Positions 26,524 through 35,549 of a stretch of DNA of 64,000 nt are shown here, piece after piece; the stretch's first letter is position 1; every line of letters starts with the position of its first letter. The stretch comes from Streptomyces sp. CG1 (GTDB lineage Bacteria > Actinomycetota > Actinomycetes > Streptomycetales > Streptomycetaceae). Position numbers and translations under genes: made by a program. A model generated the notes under the pieces. That model was not told where the DNA came from. It worked only from the letters and a program-made list of their open reading frames with translations, and ran no database searches. The DNA is taken from contig NZ_CP163518.1 of assembly GCF_041080625.1 (NCBI RefSeq), positions 62,001 through 126,000 on the forward strand, read 5' to 3'.

Positions 26524-27762
26524 TCATCTCTCCATCGTGCCCGGTCCAGTGCTCTGGTCCCTGTCTGCGGTATCGCGCCGTGCTGCCTTCGTGGCCTTCA
26601 CTGGCAGGCTGCGGAGCCCGCGTTTGTGAAATGAGGGCCACCACTGCAGTTCGGCGGCGGAGACGGCGAGTTCGAGCACGGAGTAGCGTTCGACGAGCGA
26701 GCGAAGCGCGATCTCTGCTTCCAGTCGTGCGAGCGGTGCGCCGACGCAGTAGTGGATGCCGTGCCCGAAGGCGAGGTGGGCGTAGGGACGATGGCCTGGA
26801 GCGAAAACGTCGGGCGAGGGAAACTCGCGCTCATCCCGGTTCGCTGAAGCGATGGAGATCCAGACGCGGCCGCCAGCGGGTATGACGGTGTCGCCGATCG
26901 TCACGTCTTGCAGTGCGAATCGGCGTACGCCGAGAGGGAAGGGCGGGTTCCAGCGCAAGGTCTCCTCGATCACAGCTCGGATCGATAGCGTGCGACGGCG
27001 GACATCGTCCATCACATGTGGGTGCAGCAGCAGTCCGAGGGCTGCGTTGCCGATGAGGTGGACGGCATTGTCATAGCCAGCGAACAGGATGAGGAAGGCC
27101 AGAGAGAGCAGTTCCTGTTCGCTGAGGCTCTCGTGTTCGTCTCGGGCTTCGGTGAGCGCCGACAGCAGGTCGTCGGCCGGGTGGTTGCGCTTGTCCTGGA
27201 CGACACCGGTGAGGAACTGGTGCATCTGCCGCATCGCCGCTCGTGAGTCCCCGGCGGCATTGGGTTCGGGTGAGAGCAGGGTGTCGGTCCAGGCCCTGAA
27301 GTCGTGACGGTCCTTTTCGGGGATGCCGAGCAACTCACAGATGACACCCATGGGAAGTGGGACGGCCAGGGCCTGCATGAGATCTATTCGAGGGCCGGCC
27401 ATCTTGCTGAGAAGGTCGGCTGTCATGGTCTGGATGCGGTCACCCAAGACTGCGATGCGCCGTGGTGTGAAGGCTCCTGCAACGAGGTGGCGCAGGCGTG
27501 TGTGGTCGGGGGGGTCCATGTTGAGCAGGTGGGCGTCAAGTTCGGGCGGCATGGACGACTGGTAGGCCCCGCTGACCTTCGCGTTGGCTTTGTCCAGCGA
27601 CAGGCGGGCATCGGCAAGGGCGGCGCGAGCCTCGGCGTAGCGGGTGACGATCCAGACCGGTTGTCCATCGGGGGTGGAAGTGGGGTGGACCGCGACGCCC
27701 TCACGCAGTCGGCGGTATGTAGCGGTGGGGTCGGCAATGAGCTCGTGGTTGAACAGTGTCAT
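26524..27762 (-). CDS. Cytochrome P450
   Basis: A 412-residue soluble bacterial P450 starting at ATG 27762. Visible landmarks are 'LLNMDPPDHTRLRHLVAGAF' (helix C), the I-helix 'FAGYDNAVHLIGN' (228-240), the K-helix ExxR at 267-270, and the heme loop 'FGHGIHYCVGAPLARLE' with Cys339. The usual I-helix Thr of A-G-x-D/E-T is Asn232, which may alter oxygen activation. No ferredoxin or other biosynthetic gene is adjacent. Its 3' end directly abuts the Y-polymerase remnant, so the last ~25 residues could be altered. Monooxygenase of unknown substrate. Confidence 0.92.
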   Translation of the reverse strand: MTLFNHELIADPTATYRRLREGVAVHPTSTPDGQPVWIVTRYAEARAALADARLSLDKANAKVSGAYQSSMPPELDAHLLNMDPPDHTRLRHLVAGAFTPRRIAVLGDRIQTMTADLLSKMAGPRIDLMQALAVPLPMGVICELLGIPEKDRHDFRAWTDTLLSPEPNAAGDSRAAMRQMHQFLTGVVQDKRNHPADDLLSALTEARDEHESLSEQELLSLAFLILFAGYDNAVHLIGNAALGLLLHPHVMDDVRRRTLSIRAVIEETLRWNPPFPLGVRRFALQDVTIGDTVIPAGGRVWISIASANRDEREFPSPDVFAPGHRPYAHLAFGHGIHYCVGAPLARLEAEIALRSLVERYSVLELAVSAAELQWWPSFHKRGLRSLPVKATKAARRDTADRDQSTGPGTMER

Positions 27763-28088
27763 GGACGGATTCGCTTGTCTGTGGCTGGTGTCAGGTCTGC
27801 AAGAGCGATTCTCCGGTAGATACGGCAGTCCCCGAGGCCCCCCTTCCCGCAGTGCTCGGTGCCGGAGCGAGGACTGGATGAACAGCCCGCCAGCAGCAGG
27901 CAGGAGAACAGCACCGGCCACCCAGTCCGCAAGCCACTGCCAGACCAGCACGTGCTGAGCGGGATTCCCCTGGGAACGCAGGGCCGATATGCACGAAGCC
28001 CTCCTGAAACTGGCCTGCTGCGTGACCACCCACCGCCAGATCCACACGCTGTGCTGACCGTCAAAGATGCTCAGCCGGAGAACCTCAC
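27763..28088. other. Region upstream of the P450 gene without a gene
   Basis: The P450 frame stays open upstream of ATG 27762 for about 140 codons, but composition is shadow-like and no homology is apparent. The P450 promoter is expected here. No other coding sequence seen. Confidence 0.3.
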
Positions 28089-28372
28089 TCACTTCAGCGG
28101 CCCGGACTCCAAGAAGCTGCGCATCTCGATGGCGAGGTTGCGCATCTCCTCTCCAGGAGCGTGATCCGTCGGCGCCTCGAACTGCCACTCGTCGTCAGGT
28201 AGGCGATCGTGCAGGCCCCAAGTCAACTGGACGCGTGACCCTGTGTGCTCAGCAGACAGCGTCAGGTCTCTTTCCAGCGATCGCCAGGTCCGGGCACCGG
28301 TCCACCCGCGGAACTTGTGCGCTTGTGCGCTCTCGCGAGAGGGCTTTTCCAGCCACTTGATCAGGCGCACTC
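28089..28372 (-). pseudogene. DUF6228-like fragment
   Basis: The reverse frame reads 'FRGWTGARTWRSLERDLTLS', 'VQLTWGLHDRLPDDEWQFEA', 'MRNLAIEMRSFLES', matching the C-terminal part of small DUF6228 proteins of Streptomyces. The N-terminal half is missing; sequence changes at about 28372, where a WYL-regulator fragment starts on the opposite strand. Confidence 0.55.
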
Positions 28373-29067
28373 TTCTCGCACGGCGGGGTGAGCTTCCCGC
28401 TCCGCATCTGTGCCGGTTGGGCCGCCCCGCAGGGGTCACGGTGCCCGCCCTGGAGGCTCTCGCCTTCACGGATCAGCCCGGCGAGTTCGACACCCCGGAC
28501 GCCGGGATCCTGCTCACCATCGCCGATGCGGTGCGCCACCACCGACCGGTCTCGATCCGCTACACCGACCGCGACGGACGACGCAGCGAACGCACACTGC
28601 ACGCGTACGGGGTCGTCGCCCATGCGGGCCGCTGGTACGTCACGGGCAAGGACCCCCAGACCGGCGGGGACCGAACCCTCCGGCTCGATCGCATCGCAGA
28701 CGCCAGAACCCTGCCCGGCTCATTCGAAAGGCCCGTGGGTCCCGGTCCGGCACAGCGCGGGTTGACAGGGTTCGCCACGGCCGAGTATCAGCGCGAGGTG
28801 ACCTTGCGGATCCACGGGACGGTCGAGCAGATCCGCGCCCACCTCCCCGCCAGCATCGCGAGCCTGGAGGAACACGAGCCCGCGGCCGGCCAGGACCCGG
28901 CGGCCGAGCGCTGGCTGCGCGTCGACCTACGGGCACAGCGGCTCGATTGGTTGCCTCCGGTACTCGCCTCACTCGACCGGCCGTTCGTCATCGAGCCCCC
29001 GGATGAACTGCGCGACCTCGTCATCGCGCTCGCCGATCACCTCACGTCCTACGCCCGCCAAACCTGA
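28373..29067 (+). pseudogene. WYL-domain transcriptional regulator, N-terminally truncated
   Basis: From about 28380 the frame encodes the C-terminal ~225 residues of a YafY/DeoR-like regulator: 'VTVPALEALAFTDQPGEFDT', WYL core 'PVSIRYTDRDGRRSERTLHA', 'YGVVAHAGRWYVTGKDPQTG', and the C-terminal WCX region 'VTLRIHGTVEQIRAHLP' to 'LADHLTSYARQT'. The winged HTH is missing and the join with the DUF6228 fragment is abrupt. Without the DNA-binding domain it cannot act as a normal repressor. Confidence 0.7.
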
Positions 29068-29209
29068 CAGCGAGGAACCAATGTCATGAGATGGCACGAC
29101 GAGCACCCTCATACACATGCCGGAGGGCGACTCCACCTCGCAAATCTGGTACGGAACTGCGCGGCCGCGGACACTGGTTGTGCCGACTGTCCGCGGCCGG
29201 GCTGCTGGA

Positions 29210-29644
29210 TCAGCGGGCGTGGAGCGTGACCACGTCAGAGGCGTGCAAACGCACGGGGTGGTGCTCGTGCCTGCTGGTCAGGCCGTACAGCACTGCACGG
29301 AATTCCAGGTCGCCGCGGTGCGCGACCCTGTCGTGTGCGGTGACCCGCGCGTCGGCTTTGACCGCGGCGCAGCACGTCTCCTGGTGGCACGGCTGCTTGC
29401 CGTTACGCTCCTCCAGGCGCTGCTGATGCAGGTCGCCGGCGCTGTCATCGGCGCCATGCGCCGTGACCGTGATGGTGTTGCCGACGTGCGCCATGTGGGG
29501 CGCCGTGATGTCCACATCGCCCTTGGCGACCGCCGGCACGGCGGCCAAAGTCACTGAGGCCAGACCCAGCGCACCGATCACGGCCACACGGCCGGCCCGC
29601 GCCTTCCTCCCGGTCTCCTTCGTCCTGGTCATGGACTTCCCCAT
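29210..29644 (-). CDS. Small secreted protein
   Basis: ATG 29644 follows a GGGGGAGA site at good spacing. The 144-residue product has a classic signal peptide: basic 'TKETGRKARAGR', hydrophobic 'VAVIGALGLASVTLAAVP', cleavage near 'AVAKG'. The mature part, 'GDVDITAPHMAHVGNTITVT', suggests a small beta-sandwich domain, with cysteines in 'PCHQETCC'. Function unknown. The long upstream extension of the open frame has no support as coding. Confidence 0.68.
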   Translation of the reverse strand: MGKSMTRTKETGRKARAGRVAVIGALGLASVTLAAVPAVAKGDVDITAPHMAHVGNTITVTAHGADDSAGDLHQQRLEERNGKQPCHQETCCAAVKADARVTAHDRVAHRGDLEFRAVLYGLTSRHEHHPVRLHASDVVTLHAR

Positions 29645-30450
29645 CTGCGGATCTCCCCCATAGTGAGACCCACCCCCTTTCGCAACGGCGCCCGGTTGTG
29701 TCCCGCCCTGCGCTGTTACGGATTCACGACAAACCCGCCGAAGGTCTGATTCCATGTGCGCGTGACGGGTGTTCGTGACGCCTGCGGCCCTTACCCTGAC
29801 GCTCAGCTCCGGGGGCGATGGGCCGCAGGGGGCGGCCCGATCGGAGCCTGTGGCGCTCAACTCGCCGTAATCTCAGGGGATTCATCATGCGCTAACACTT
29901 GACCATGCCCGTCGCCGTCGCACTGGGACTCGCGGTCAGCGGCGGACTGGGCGCCACGGCGGTCACAGCCGCCACCGCATCACACCGGCGCCACCTCCGA
30001 CATCGGCGCCCCGAAGCGGTCGCAGGGCCGGTGACGTTCGGCTGCCGGTTGTGCGCGGCACGACGGTGCGGAGCCGGGGCGCAGGTCGTGCGCTACGCGC
30101 CGCGGTGGGATCGGGCGTGCACGCGGCGTGCGCGGTGGCGCTGGAGGCGGACGCCGACCAGCCACTGGAGCATCTGGATCTGCGGGGCCTTCCGGAGATC
30201 GTGGCCGCGCGTCGGCGGTGGACAGGGGTGGCGCGGCGCGCAGTCCGGTCTGGTGTGGAAGCCGAGCGGATATTCGGTCCAGTGCGGATCTGCGTCCCCG
30301 CCGCGCCGCTGCTCACCACAGCCAGTGAGTACGGGTATCGAGTGAGCTGATGGCGTGTGACATGCCGCTGACGGCGTAAAGGGAGGGCTCAGGCTGTTCA
30401 GCCGGTCACGCTGACGCACATTGATCACGGTCGCGTCAGGAGACCTCTAG
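29645..30450. other. 800-bp stretch with no confident gene
   Basis: Contains the promoter side of the secreted-protein gene. A plus-strand GTG frame at 30051-30350 ('LPEIVAARRRWTGVARRAVR', 'VEAERIFGPVRICVPAAPLL') looks partly protein-like, and a hydrophobic 'MPVAVALGLAVSGGLGATAV' occurs at about 29905 in another frame. Together they might be one decayed secreted-protein gene, but I cannot establish that. An AGGAGA site for the next gene lies at about 30438. Confidence 0.3.
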
Positions 30451-31737
30451 GTGCATAGATCGCGTGAGTGGCTGTCCGAGCGGATCCGTCGGGGGCGGCG
30501 ACTTGCCGTAGCCGCGGGCCGCAGGACCGGACTGTGGGTGACGGGCCACGCTGGATGGTGTCTGACTGTCTCGATCGCTCTGCACGTCCTGGCCATCAGT
30601 GTCTTTCCTCCCGCACCCCTTGACCTGCGCGTCTATCGCGACGCCTCTCCGCTTCTCCTCTCCGGCGGTCTCTACGACTACCGCCTGCACACAGCCCCGC
30701 CCATTCCGCTGCTGGCGTTCACCTATCCGCCGTTCGCGGCCCTGGTGTTCCTGCCGTTGGCACATCTGCCGTGGACAGCCGCGCTCTGGCTGTGGCAAGC
30801 GGCCTCCGTGGTCGCCTTGTTCGCCATCAGCGTCTGCACCGCGCGTCTGGTGTCCGCCGACACTCTCCGGCGCACCATGTCCCACGCCATGCTCTGGACC
30901 GCCGCCGGTCTCTGGCTCGAACCCGTCCGCCACACGCTCGACCAAGGCCAGGTCAACCTGCTGCTGGACGCCTTGGTACTGGGGGCCTTGGCCGTAGTCC
31001 GTACGGCCGCGGGCCAGGGAGCGGCCGTCGGACTGGCCGCTGCGGTCAAACTCACTCCAGGTGTCGGTGGACTGTACTTCCTGGCAACCCGACGATGGCG
31101 CGCGGCGGCATGGGCCCTGGCCGCTGCGTGCGCAGCCACGGCACTGGCCTGGCAGATCGCACCGCGCGAGTCGGCAAGGTACTGGACCACCCTGGTGATC
31201 GACACCCGACGCATCGGCCCCGTGTGGTCCGTGCGCAACCAGTCCCTGCGCGGAGCGCTCAGCAGGCTCCTCGGCCACGACGCCACCCTTTCCCCTGCCT
31301 GGTGGCCCGCCCTCGCACTAGTCACCGCCCTTGCTGCCGGCGCCCTGCTCAATGCCGTCACACGCCACGACCTCCTCGGCATCCTGATCACCGCTGAGCT
31401 GTACGGACTGCTGGCATGCCCTGTCTCCTGGAGCCACCACTGGATCTGGTGCCTGCCCACCATGATCTGGCTCACCCACCCCGTCAGACGGCACCAACTA
31501 CTCAGCCGCATCAGCCTCGCAGCATGGATCACCGCGACAGCCACACACCTCGTACCGCTGCTGATCCGATGGGAGGACAGCCTGCACCGCACCAACCCCT
31601 ACCCGGCCCTGCTGGCCTGGCCCGGCACGGCCTACACTGCATGCGCCGTGCTGAGTCTTCTCGCCATCAGCACCCACCCCGCACACACCCCCAGCCGCAA
31701 GCACGGCCAGACCACGACGCACCCCCAGTCTGCCTAG
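30451..31737 (+). CDS. GT87 family polyprenol-phosphate-dependent mannosyltransferase-like membrane protein
   Basis: GTG 30451 follows AGGAGA by 7 bp. The 428-residue protein has about ten hydrophobic helices and the GT-C layout of DUF2029/GT87 enzymes. The catalytic-type Asp sits in the first external loop 'LDLRVYRDASPLLLSGGLYD', followed by 'FTYPPFAALVFLPLAHLPW' and 'LDQGQVNLLLDALVLGALAV'. Mycobacterial relatives add alpha-mannose from polyprenyl-phosphate-mannose to lipid glycans. The acceptor here is unknown. It stands alone, with no glycan operon around it. The last ~25 residues are hydrophilic and Thr/His-rich. Confidence 0.85.
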   Translation: MHRSREWLSERIRRGRRLAVAAGRRTGLWVTGHAGWCLTVSIALHVLAISVFPPAPLDLRVYRDASPLLLSGGLYDYRLHTAPPIPLLAFTYPPFAALVFLPLAHLPWTAALWLWQAASVVALFAISVCTARLVSADTLRRTMSHAMLWTAAGLWLEPVRHTLDQGQVNLLLDALVLGALAVVRTAAGQGAAVGLAAAVKLTPGVGGLYFLATRRWRAAAWALAAACAATALAWQIAPRESARYWTTLVIDTRRIGPVWSVRNQSLRGALSRLLGHDATLSPAWWPALALVTALAAGALLNAVTRHDLLGILITAELYGLLACPVSWSHHWIWCLPTMIWLTHPVRRHQLLSRISLAAWITATATHLVPLLIRWEDSLHRTNPYPALLAWPGTAYTACAVLSLLAISTHPAHTPSRKHGQTTTHPQSA

Positions 31738-32021
31738 GATGCCCCCTAGGTGAGATCACTCCCGATGCCATGCCTGAGAGACACGGGACATCGAAGGGGG
31801 CCGACACCGGCCGGACGCCAAGACCGTGGCTGCAGGGATGTGGAGGCCACACAGGTCATGTACTTGGCGAAGGCGTCGACGCCAAGAACTGCGACAGCGT
31901 GTACTTCGCCGACGTTGAGCGCCACAGCTGGCGAGGTCGCCCACTCTGGCGCTCAGGAGTCGGGCCGACTGGCCAGGCTGTGACCCCCGGTGAGGAGGCC
32001 CTGAAGACGTGGCAGCCGCCG
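31738..32021. other. Gene-free stretch
   Basis: No coding support on either strand. Two CCTAGG palindromes lie around the GT87 stop (about 31734 and 31748). Nothing else was seen before the 3' end of the leftward gene. Confidence 0.3.
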
Positions 32022-32510
32022 TTATGCGACGCGGTCGTCGGCCGTGCGCCGGGCGAAGTCCATGTGCCAGTTGGTGATCCAGGTCCGCCCGTTGTCGAGG
32101 GAGAACGCCTGCTCCCAGTGGGCGCGGTCGGTAGTGATGCCGGACCAGATGAAGCGCGCCCGGACCTTGCGTCCGTCGTGTTCGTCGTCGCCGTGGAAGA
32201 CGCCGGTGCCGTCCGCGCCGAAGCTGCCGGTGACGGGTGGGAAGAGGGCGCCGGTGCGCTTGCTGGCCCAGTACAGCGACCACTGAGCGGTCGCTGGGTC
32301 GAACAGCCGCAGGGTCAGCCCGGAGAAGCCCTTGGTCGGAAATTCGATCTCGTCGAAGCTGGCGGCGCCGTCGAAATGAACGGAGGCGCGGGTGATGCCG
32401 GGGAACTCCTCCCAACGGTCGTCACCCTCCGTCGGGTCGAGGAAGTCCTTGCGCCAGCGGTTGGCGACGTCGTAGGTGCCGGTGAAGAACGCAAAGTCGT
32501 TGTTCGTCAT
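32022..32510 (-). CDS. Conserved hypothetical protein, calycin/DUF1579-like
   Basis: A 162-residue soluble protein, 'MTNNDFAFFTGTYDVANRWR', rich in beta strands with many aromatic residues: 'GLTLRLFDPATAQWSLYWAS', 'RFIWSGITTDRAHWEQAFSL', 'WITNWHMDFAR'. The pattern suggests a small barrel-type ligand-binding fold, as in proteins annotated as hypothetical or DUF1579-like. It is divergent from the WYL regulator with 65 bp between starts, so the regulator probably controls it. Confidence 0.75.
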   Translation of the reverse strand: MTNNDFAFFTGTYDVANRWRKDFLDPTEGDDRWEEFPGITRASVHFDGAASFDEIEFPTKGFSGLTLRLFDPATAQWSLYWASKRTGALFPPVTGSFGADGTGVFHGDDEHDGRKVRARFIWSGITTDRAHWEQAFSLDNGRTWITNWHMDFARRTADDRVA

Positions 32511-32575
32511 GCCGCAGACGCTAGGACCGGTCCCCTGACATCCTGTGTCAGGGGACCGGTCGTAGATTTGCGACC

Positions 32576-33541
32576 ATGCGCGCTGGTCGACTCCTCTTGC
32601 TTCTGCTCCTGCTGCAAACCCGCGGCCGGATGACCGCCGATGAGTTGGCGGCGGCGCTGGAGGTGTCGGTGCGTACGGTGTACCGGGATGTGCAGGCGCT
32701 GATCGCGGCGGGCGTGCCGGTCTACGGCGAGGCGGGGCACGCGGGCGGCTACGCCCTGCTCGACGGCTACCGCACGCGGCTGACCGGGCTGACCGCGGCC
32801 GAGGCGCAGACCCTGTTCCTGGCCGGACTCCCCGGGCCGGCGGCCGAACTGGGGATGGGCTCGGTCCTGGCAGCGGCCGAGCTCAAGCTCGAGGCGGCCC
32901 TGCCGGTCGCGTTGCAGGACCAGGTCCGGCGGATCCGTGAGTGCTTCCACCTCGACGCCCCGGGCTGGTACCGGCAGGCGGACGAGGTGCCGCATCTTCC
33001 GGCGGTGGCGGCCGCGGTGTGGGAGCGGCGGGCCATCCGCGTGCGCTACCGCCGGTGGCATACCCCCCAGGTGGTTGAGCGGCGTCTGGAGCCCTACGGG
33101 ATCGTGCTCAAGGCCGGACGCTGGTACACCGTCGCCCGTGCCGACGATGACCTGCGCACCTACCGGATCGGGCAGATCCTAGACCTGGAGCCGCTGGAAG
33201 AGGTGTTCGACCCACCGGCCCGTTTCGACCTGGCCCGTCACTGGCAGGCCCATACGGCGCAGCTGCAGGAGCGGCTGTGGCAGGGCGAAGCGGAGATACG
33301 CATCTCACCGGTCGGCATCACCCGCCTCCAGGACGTCGCGGCGCAGGCGGTGCTCGATGGCGTGAACCAGGGAAAGCTGGAGCCCGGCGGCTGGCGCCGG
33401 GCTGTCATCCCCATCGAGGGCCTCGCCCATGCGGAGGCAGAGCTGCTGCGGCTGGGCCCGGAGGCGGAGGTGCTCGCACCGCCGGAGCTTCGGGAGCGCA
33501 TCGCCGCATCGGCACGGACCGTGGCGACGCTCTACGACTGA
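32576..33541 (+). CDS. YafY-type HTH-WYL transcriptional regulator
   Basis: A complete 321-residue regulator. An N-terminal HTH_11 winged helix ('LLLLQTRGRMTADELAAALE', 'VSVRTVYRDVQALIAAGVPV') is followed by the WYL core ('RRAIRVRYRRWHTPQVVERR', 'LEPYGIVLKAGRWYTVARAD') and a C-terminal WCX region. Such proteins are typically repressors responding to nucleotides, metabolites or DNA damage. The short divergent spacer with the calycin-like gene is the obvious target. It is intact, unlike the WYL fragment at 28.4 kb. Confidence 0.88.
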   Translation: MRAGRLLLLLLLLQTRGRMTADELAAALEVSVRTVYRDVQALIAAGVPVYGEAGHAGGYALLDGYRTRLTGLTAAEAQTLFLAGLPGPAAELGMGSVLAAAELKLEAALPVALQDQVRRIRECFHLDAPGWYRQADEVPHLPAVAAAVWERRAIRVRYRRWHTPQVVERRLEPYGIVLKAGRWYTVARADDDLRTYRIGQILDLEPLEEVFDPPARFDLARHWQAHTAQLQERLWQGEAEIRISPVGITRLQDVAAQAVLDGVNQGKLEPGGWRRAVIPIEGLAHAEAELLRLGPEAEVLAPPELRERIAASARTVATLYD

Positions 33542-33876
33542 AGGTGATTTCGCCCGTACGTGCCGTCCGAAGGGCCGGCGTCGGGAAAAGCCGGTGCTCT
33601 CTCTGCACCCGGACGAGGCGCACCGTCCTGCGCGGGTTCAGTACGTCACGCCTTCTTTCGCGTCGCCGCCGGAGCGCGTGGCCAGCGTCGGAAGGGCGGT
33701 ACCCGCTCAGGCAGACCGAGAGCGGTATTCGGGGCGGTGCTGCTGCTCAGGCCGCTGCCCTTACCGGCTGTCTCTCGCTCAGTCTCGACGACTCAGGCGC
33801 TCATCCGCCAAGTGGAGTACTCAGCCCCCCGGACGCACCGTCAGCATGGGGAATCACCCGTCTAGCGGCCAGGAGG
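33542..33876. other. Gene-free stretch
   Basis: Frames on both strands are short and Arg/Ser-rich, with no recognisable domain. It lies between the WYL regulator and the 3' end of the tautomerase gene. No convincing terminator seen. Confidence 0.3.
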
Positions 33877-34314
33877 TCAACGCACGCTGCCGGCCGCTGC
33901 ACTGGAGGTGACGGCGGCGATGAGGGCGTCGCCGGTGTAGGCGTTGCCGCCGATGCCCCAGCCTCCGTCGGGTGCGTTGAGGATGTTGACCCAGGTGTTT
34001 TCCCGGTTGTGTCCGGCGACCGTCAGTGAGTCGACGACGTCGGTGGCGGCGGTGATGAACGCCGCGCGGGCTTCCGTCGTGTTCAGGCCGATATTGGGCA
34101 GCTTCAGTTCGACCATGACGACGGGGCGGTTCACCCCGCCGGCGTAGACGTCCTGGGGCGCCAGGACGTGGACGGTGCCACCGACGATCGAGGCGAAGAA
34201 GCTGCTGCCGGTGAGTCCGCTGGCTTCGATCAGCGCTGTGGTCAACTGCGGCAGGATCTCGCGCTCTCCAGCGGCGGTGAGCACTCCACGCGGGGCGGTG
34301 ACAGTGATCGGCAT
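33877..34314 (-). CDS. Tautomerase (4-oxalocrotonate tautomerase-like) family protein
   Basis: A 145-residue protein starting Met-Pro ('MPITVTAPRGVLTAAGEREI'). The Pro exposed after Met removal is the catalytic base of the tautomerase superfamily. Length fits the two-module (cis-CaaD/MSAD-like or MIF-like) size, about twice a 62-residue 4-OT. Later segments 'GGVNRPVVMVELKLPNIGLN' and 'AFITAATDVVDSLTVAGHN' repeat the beta-alpha-beta plan. Substrate unknown. It is divergent from a TetR regulator with a palindromic operator between them, so it is probably induced by that regulator's ligand. Confidence 0.8.
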   Translation of the reverse strand: MPITVTAPRGVLTAAGEREILPQLTTALIEASGLTGSSFFASIVGGTVHVLAPQDVYAGGVNRPVVMVELKLPNIGLNTTEARAAFITAATDVVDSLTVAGHNRENTWVNILNAPDGGWGIGGNAYTGDALIAAVTSSAAAGSVR

Positions 34315-34338
34315 GGGGAAATCCTTCCTGATGTGTAG

Positions 34339-34356
34339 CTAGTACGTACGTACTAG
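34339..34356. promoter_or_regulatory. Perfect 18-bp palindrome, probable TetR operator
   Basis: CTAGTACGTACGTACTAG is a perfect dyad in the 90-bp spacer between the tautomerase and TetR starts. A partial copy (GTACTAGTC) recurs at 34386-34394, just before the TetR ribosome site. Position and symmetry suggest TetR binding that controls both genes, including itself. Confidence 0.6.
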
Positions 34357-34385
34357 TCGTGAACTCAGCCTGCAGTAGGATGCCC

Positions 34386-34394
34386 GTACTAGTC
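34386..34394. promoter_or_regulatory. Secondary operator half-site
   Basis: GTACTAGTC repeats the right half of the upstream palindrome (34350-34358) 36 bp away. It lies 11 bp before the TetR start and could serve autorepression. Confidence 0.4.
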
Positions 34395-34404
34395 AAGGTG
34401 GGAG

Positions 34405-34980
34405 ATGCCGGTGTCGAGCGACACACGTACCCGGATGATCGAGGCGACAGTAGAGGCGTTGCGGTGCCGCGGCGTCGCCGGGATGTCGTTCACCGAGGTC
34501 CTGCGCGACAGCGGCGCCGCGCGCGGTGCCATCTACCATCACTTCCCTGGCGGCAAGGCCCAACTCGTCGCCGAAGCCGCCACACGCTACGGACACGACG
34601 TCTGTGCCCATCTCGCCGAACTGCCGGCCGAGAGCCCTCAGCACACCGTCGAAGCCTTCCTCGCGGCCGTGCGGTCCGTCGTGCAGGAGTCGGCCTGCGG
34701 CGGCGGCTGCGCCGTCGCAGCCGTCACCGTTGGCACGGACGCAGCCGACGACACGCTGAGGCAGGTCGCGGCGACCGCTTTCGCCTCCTGGGTCGACCAG
34801 CTCGCCGAGCGACTCACCACCAGCGGCCTGCCACCCGGCGACGCCGCCGACCTGGCCACGACCCTGATCACCCTGCTCCAAGGTGCCCATGTACTGTGTC
34901 GAGCCGCCGGCACGATCGAGCCCTTCGACCAGGTCGCTCGCACGGCGGTTGAACTCGTCCGCAGTCGGTGCCACGACTGA
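34405..34980 (+). CDS. TetR/AcrR family regulator
   Basis: A 191-residue protein with the TetR N-terminal helix-turn-helix: 'RMIEATVEALRCRGVAGMSF', 'TEVLRDSGAARGAIYHHFPG'. The C-terminal ligand-binding domain carries a cysteine pair in 'VVQESACGGGCAVAAVTVG', typical of the TetR_C_33/YxaF-LmrA-like branch. GGAG immediately precedes ATG. Divergent from the tautomerase gene, with a palindrome between. Probably a repressor released by a small molecule related to the tautomerase substrate. Confidence 0.88.
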   Translation: MPVSSDTRTRMIEATVEALRCRGVAGMSFTEVLRDSGAARGAIYHHFPGGKAQLVAEAATRYGHDVCAHLAELPAESPQHTVEAFLAAVRSVVQESACGGGCAVAAVTVGTDAADDTLRQVAATAFASWVDQLAERLTTSGLPPGDAADLATTLITLLQGAHVLCRAAGTIEPFDQVARTAVELVRSRCHD

Positions 34981-35236
34981 TCAGCCGGTGCAACAGCACG
35001 TCCACACCTCCGCATCGGCGTAGGCGAACAGGCCCTCCAGCGTGTGCAGCCGCACCCCAGGCCGATCGGGCATTGCAAAGCCGCGGGCCGCGAGCAGCGG
35101 CGGACCTCCCGGATCGCTCCGGACACGGTGGAGCGGTCCACTCCGTACAACTCGGCCAGCGCGGCGTGCGGCAGCCCCACCCGCAGGTACACCGGCGTGA
35201 TCGGGAGCCGATCCTTGACGTGCTCCCTGGCCTGAA
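34981..35236 (-). pseudogene. Transposase N-terminal fragment (IS5-type with HTH)
   Basis: Reverse frames give 'VKDRLPITPVYLRVGLPHAA', 'LAELYGVDRSTVSGAIREVR' (helix-turn-helix), then in a shifted frame the expected continuation around 'RLHTLEGLFAYADAEVWTCC', ending at a stop at 34981-34983. The DDE catalytic part is missing. It directly follows the TetR stop. Confidence 0.55.
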
Positions 35237-35279
35237 GTCCGGGAATTCCGGCCTGGGTCGTCTGCCCCTTCCGGGGGCT

Positions 35280-35483
35280 TCCTGCTTCAACGCGCTGTGC
35301 GGGCACGTGTGCGACTCCATGCCGTGCGGCACCACGATCGGCCCCATCACCGCGGCCCGGCACGGCATCCGCACGGTAGACATCGGCGTCGCGATCCTCT
35401 CGATGCACAGCGCTCGCGAACCCTGCGCAGCCGACGCCCCGTACTTGCTGGCGAACGCCCTCACGGCCTTCCTGGAGGGCTAG
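35280..35483 (+). pseudogene. M18 aspartyl aminopeptidase C-terminal fragment
   Basis: The frame reads 'MPCGTTIGPITAARHGIRTV', 'DIGVAILSMHSAREPCAADA', 'PYLLANALTAFLEG'. This is the conserved C-terminus of M18 metallopeptidases, including the 'SMHSARE' metal-ligand His. The remaining ~360 residues are absent, so the fragment is inactive. Confidence 0.75.
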
Positions 35484-35549
35484 TTCGCGAACCGCGGGGT
35501 ACCCGGCCGGGACCGGAGATTCCGGAACCGGAAAGGGAGGCGAATTCCC

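Noticed and set aside
26524..28188. N-terminal extension of the P450 frame to 28188
   Set aside because: The extra ~140 codons have no P450 similarity, and a normal P450 N-terminus begins at ATG 27762.
29645..29860. N-terminal extension of the small secreted protein
   Set aside because: A strong ribosome site and a canonical signal peptide begin at 29644; the upstream part is not protein-like.
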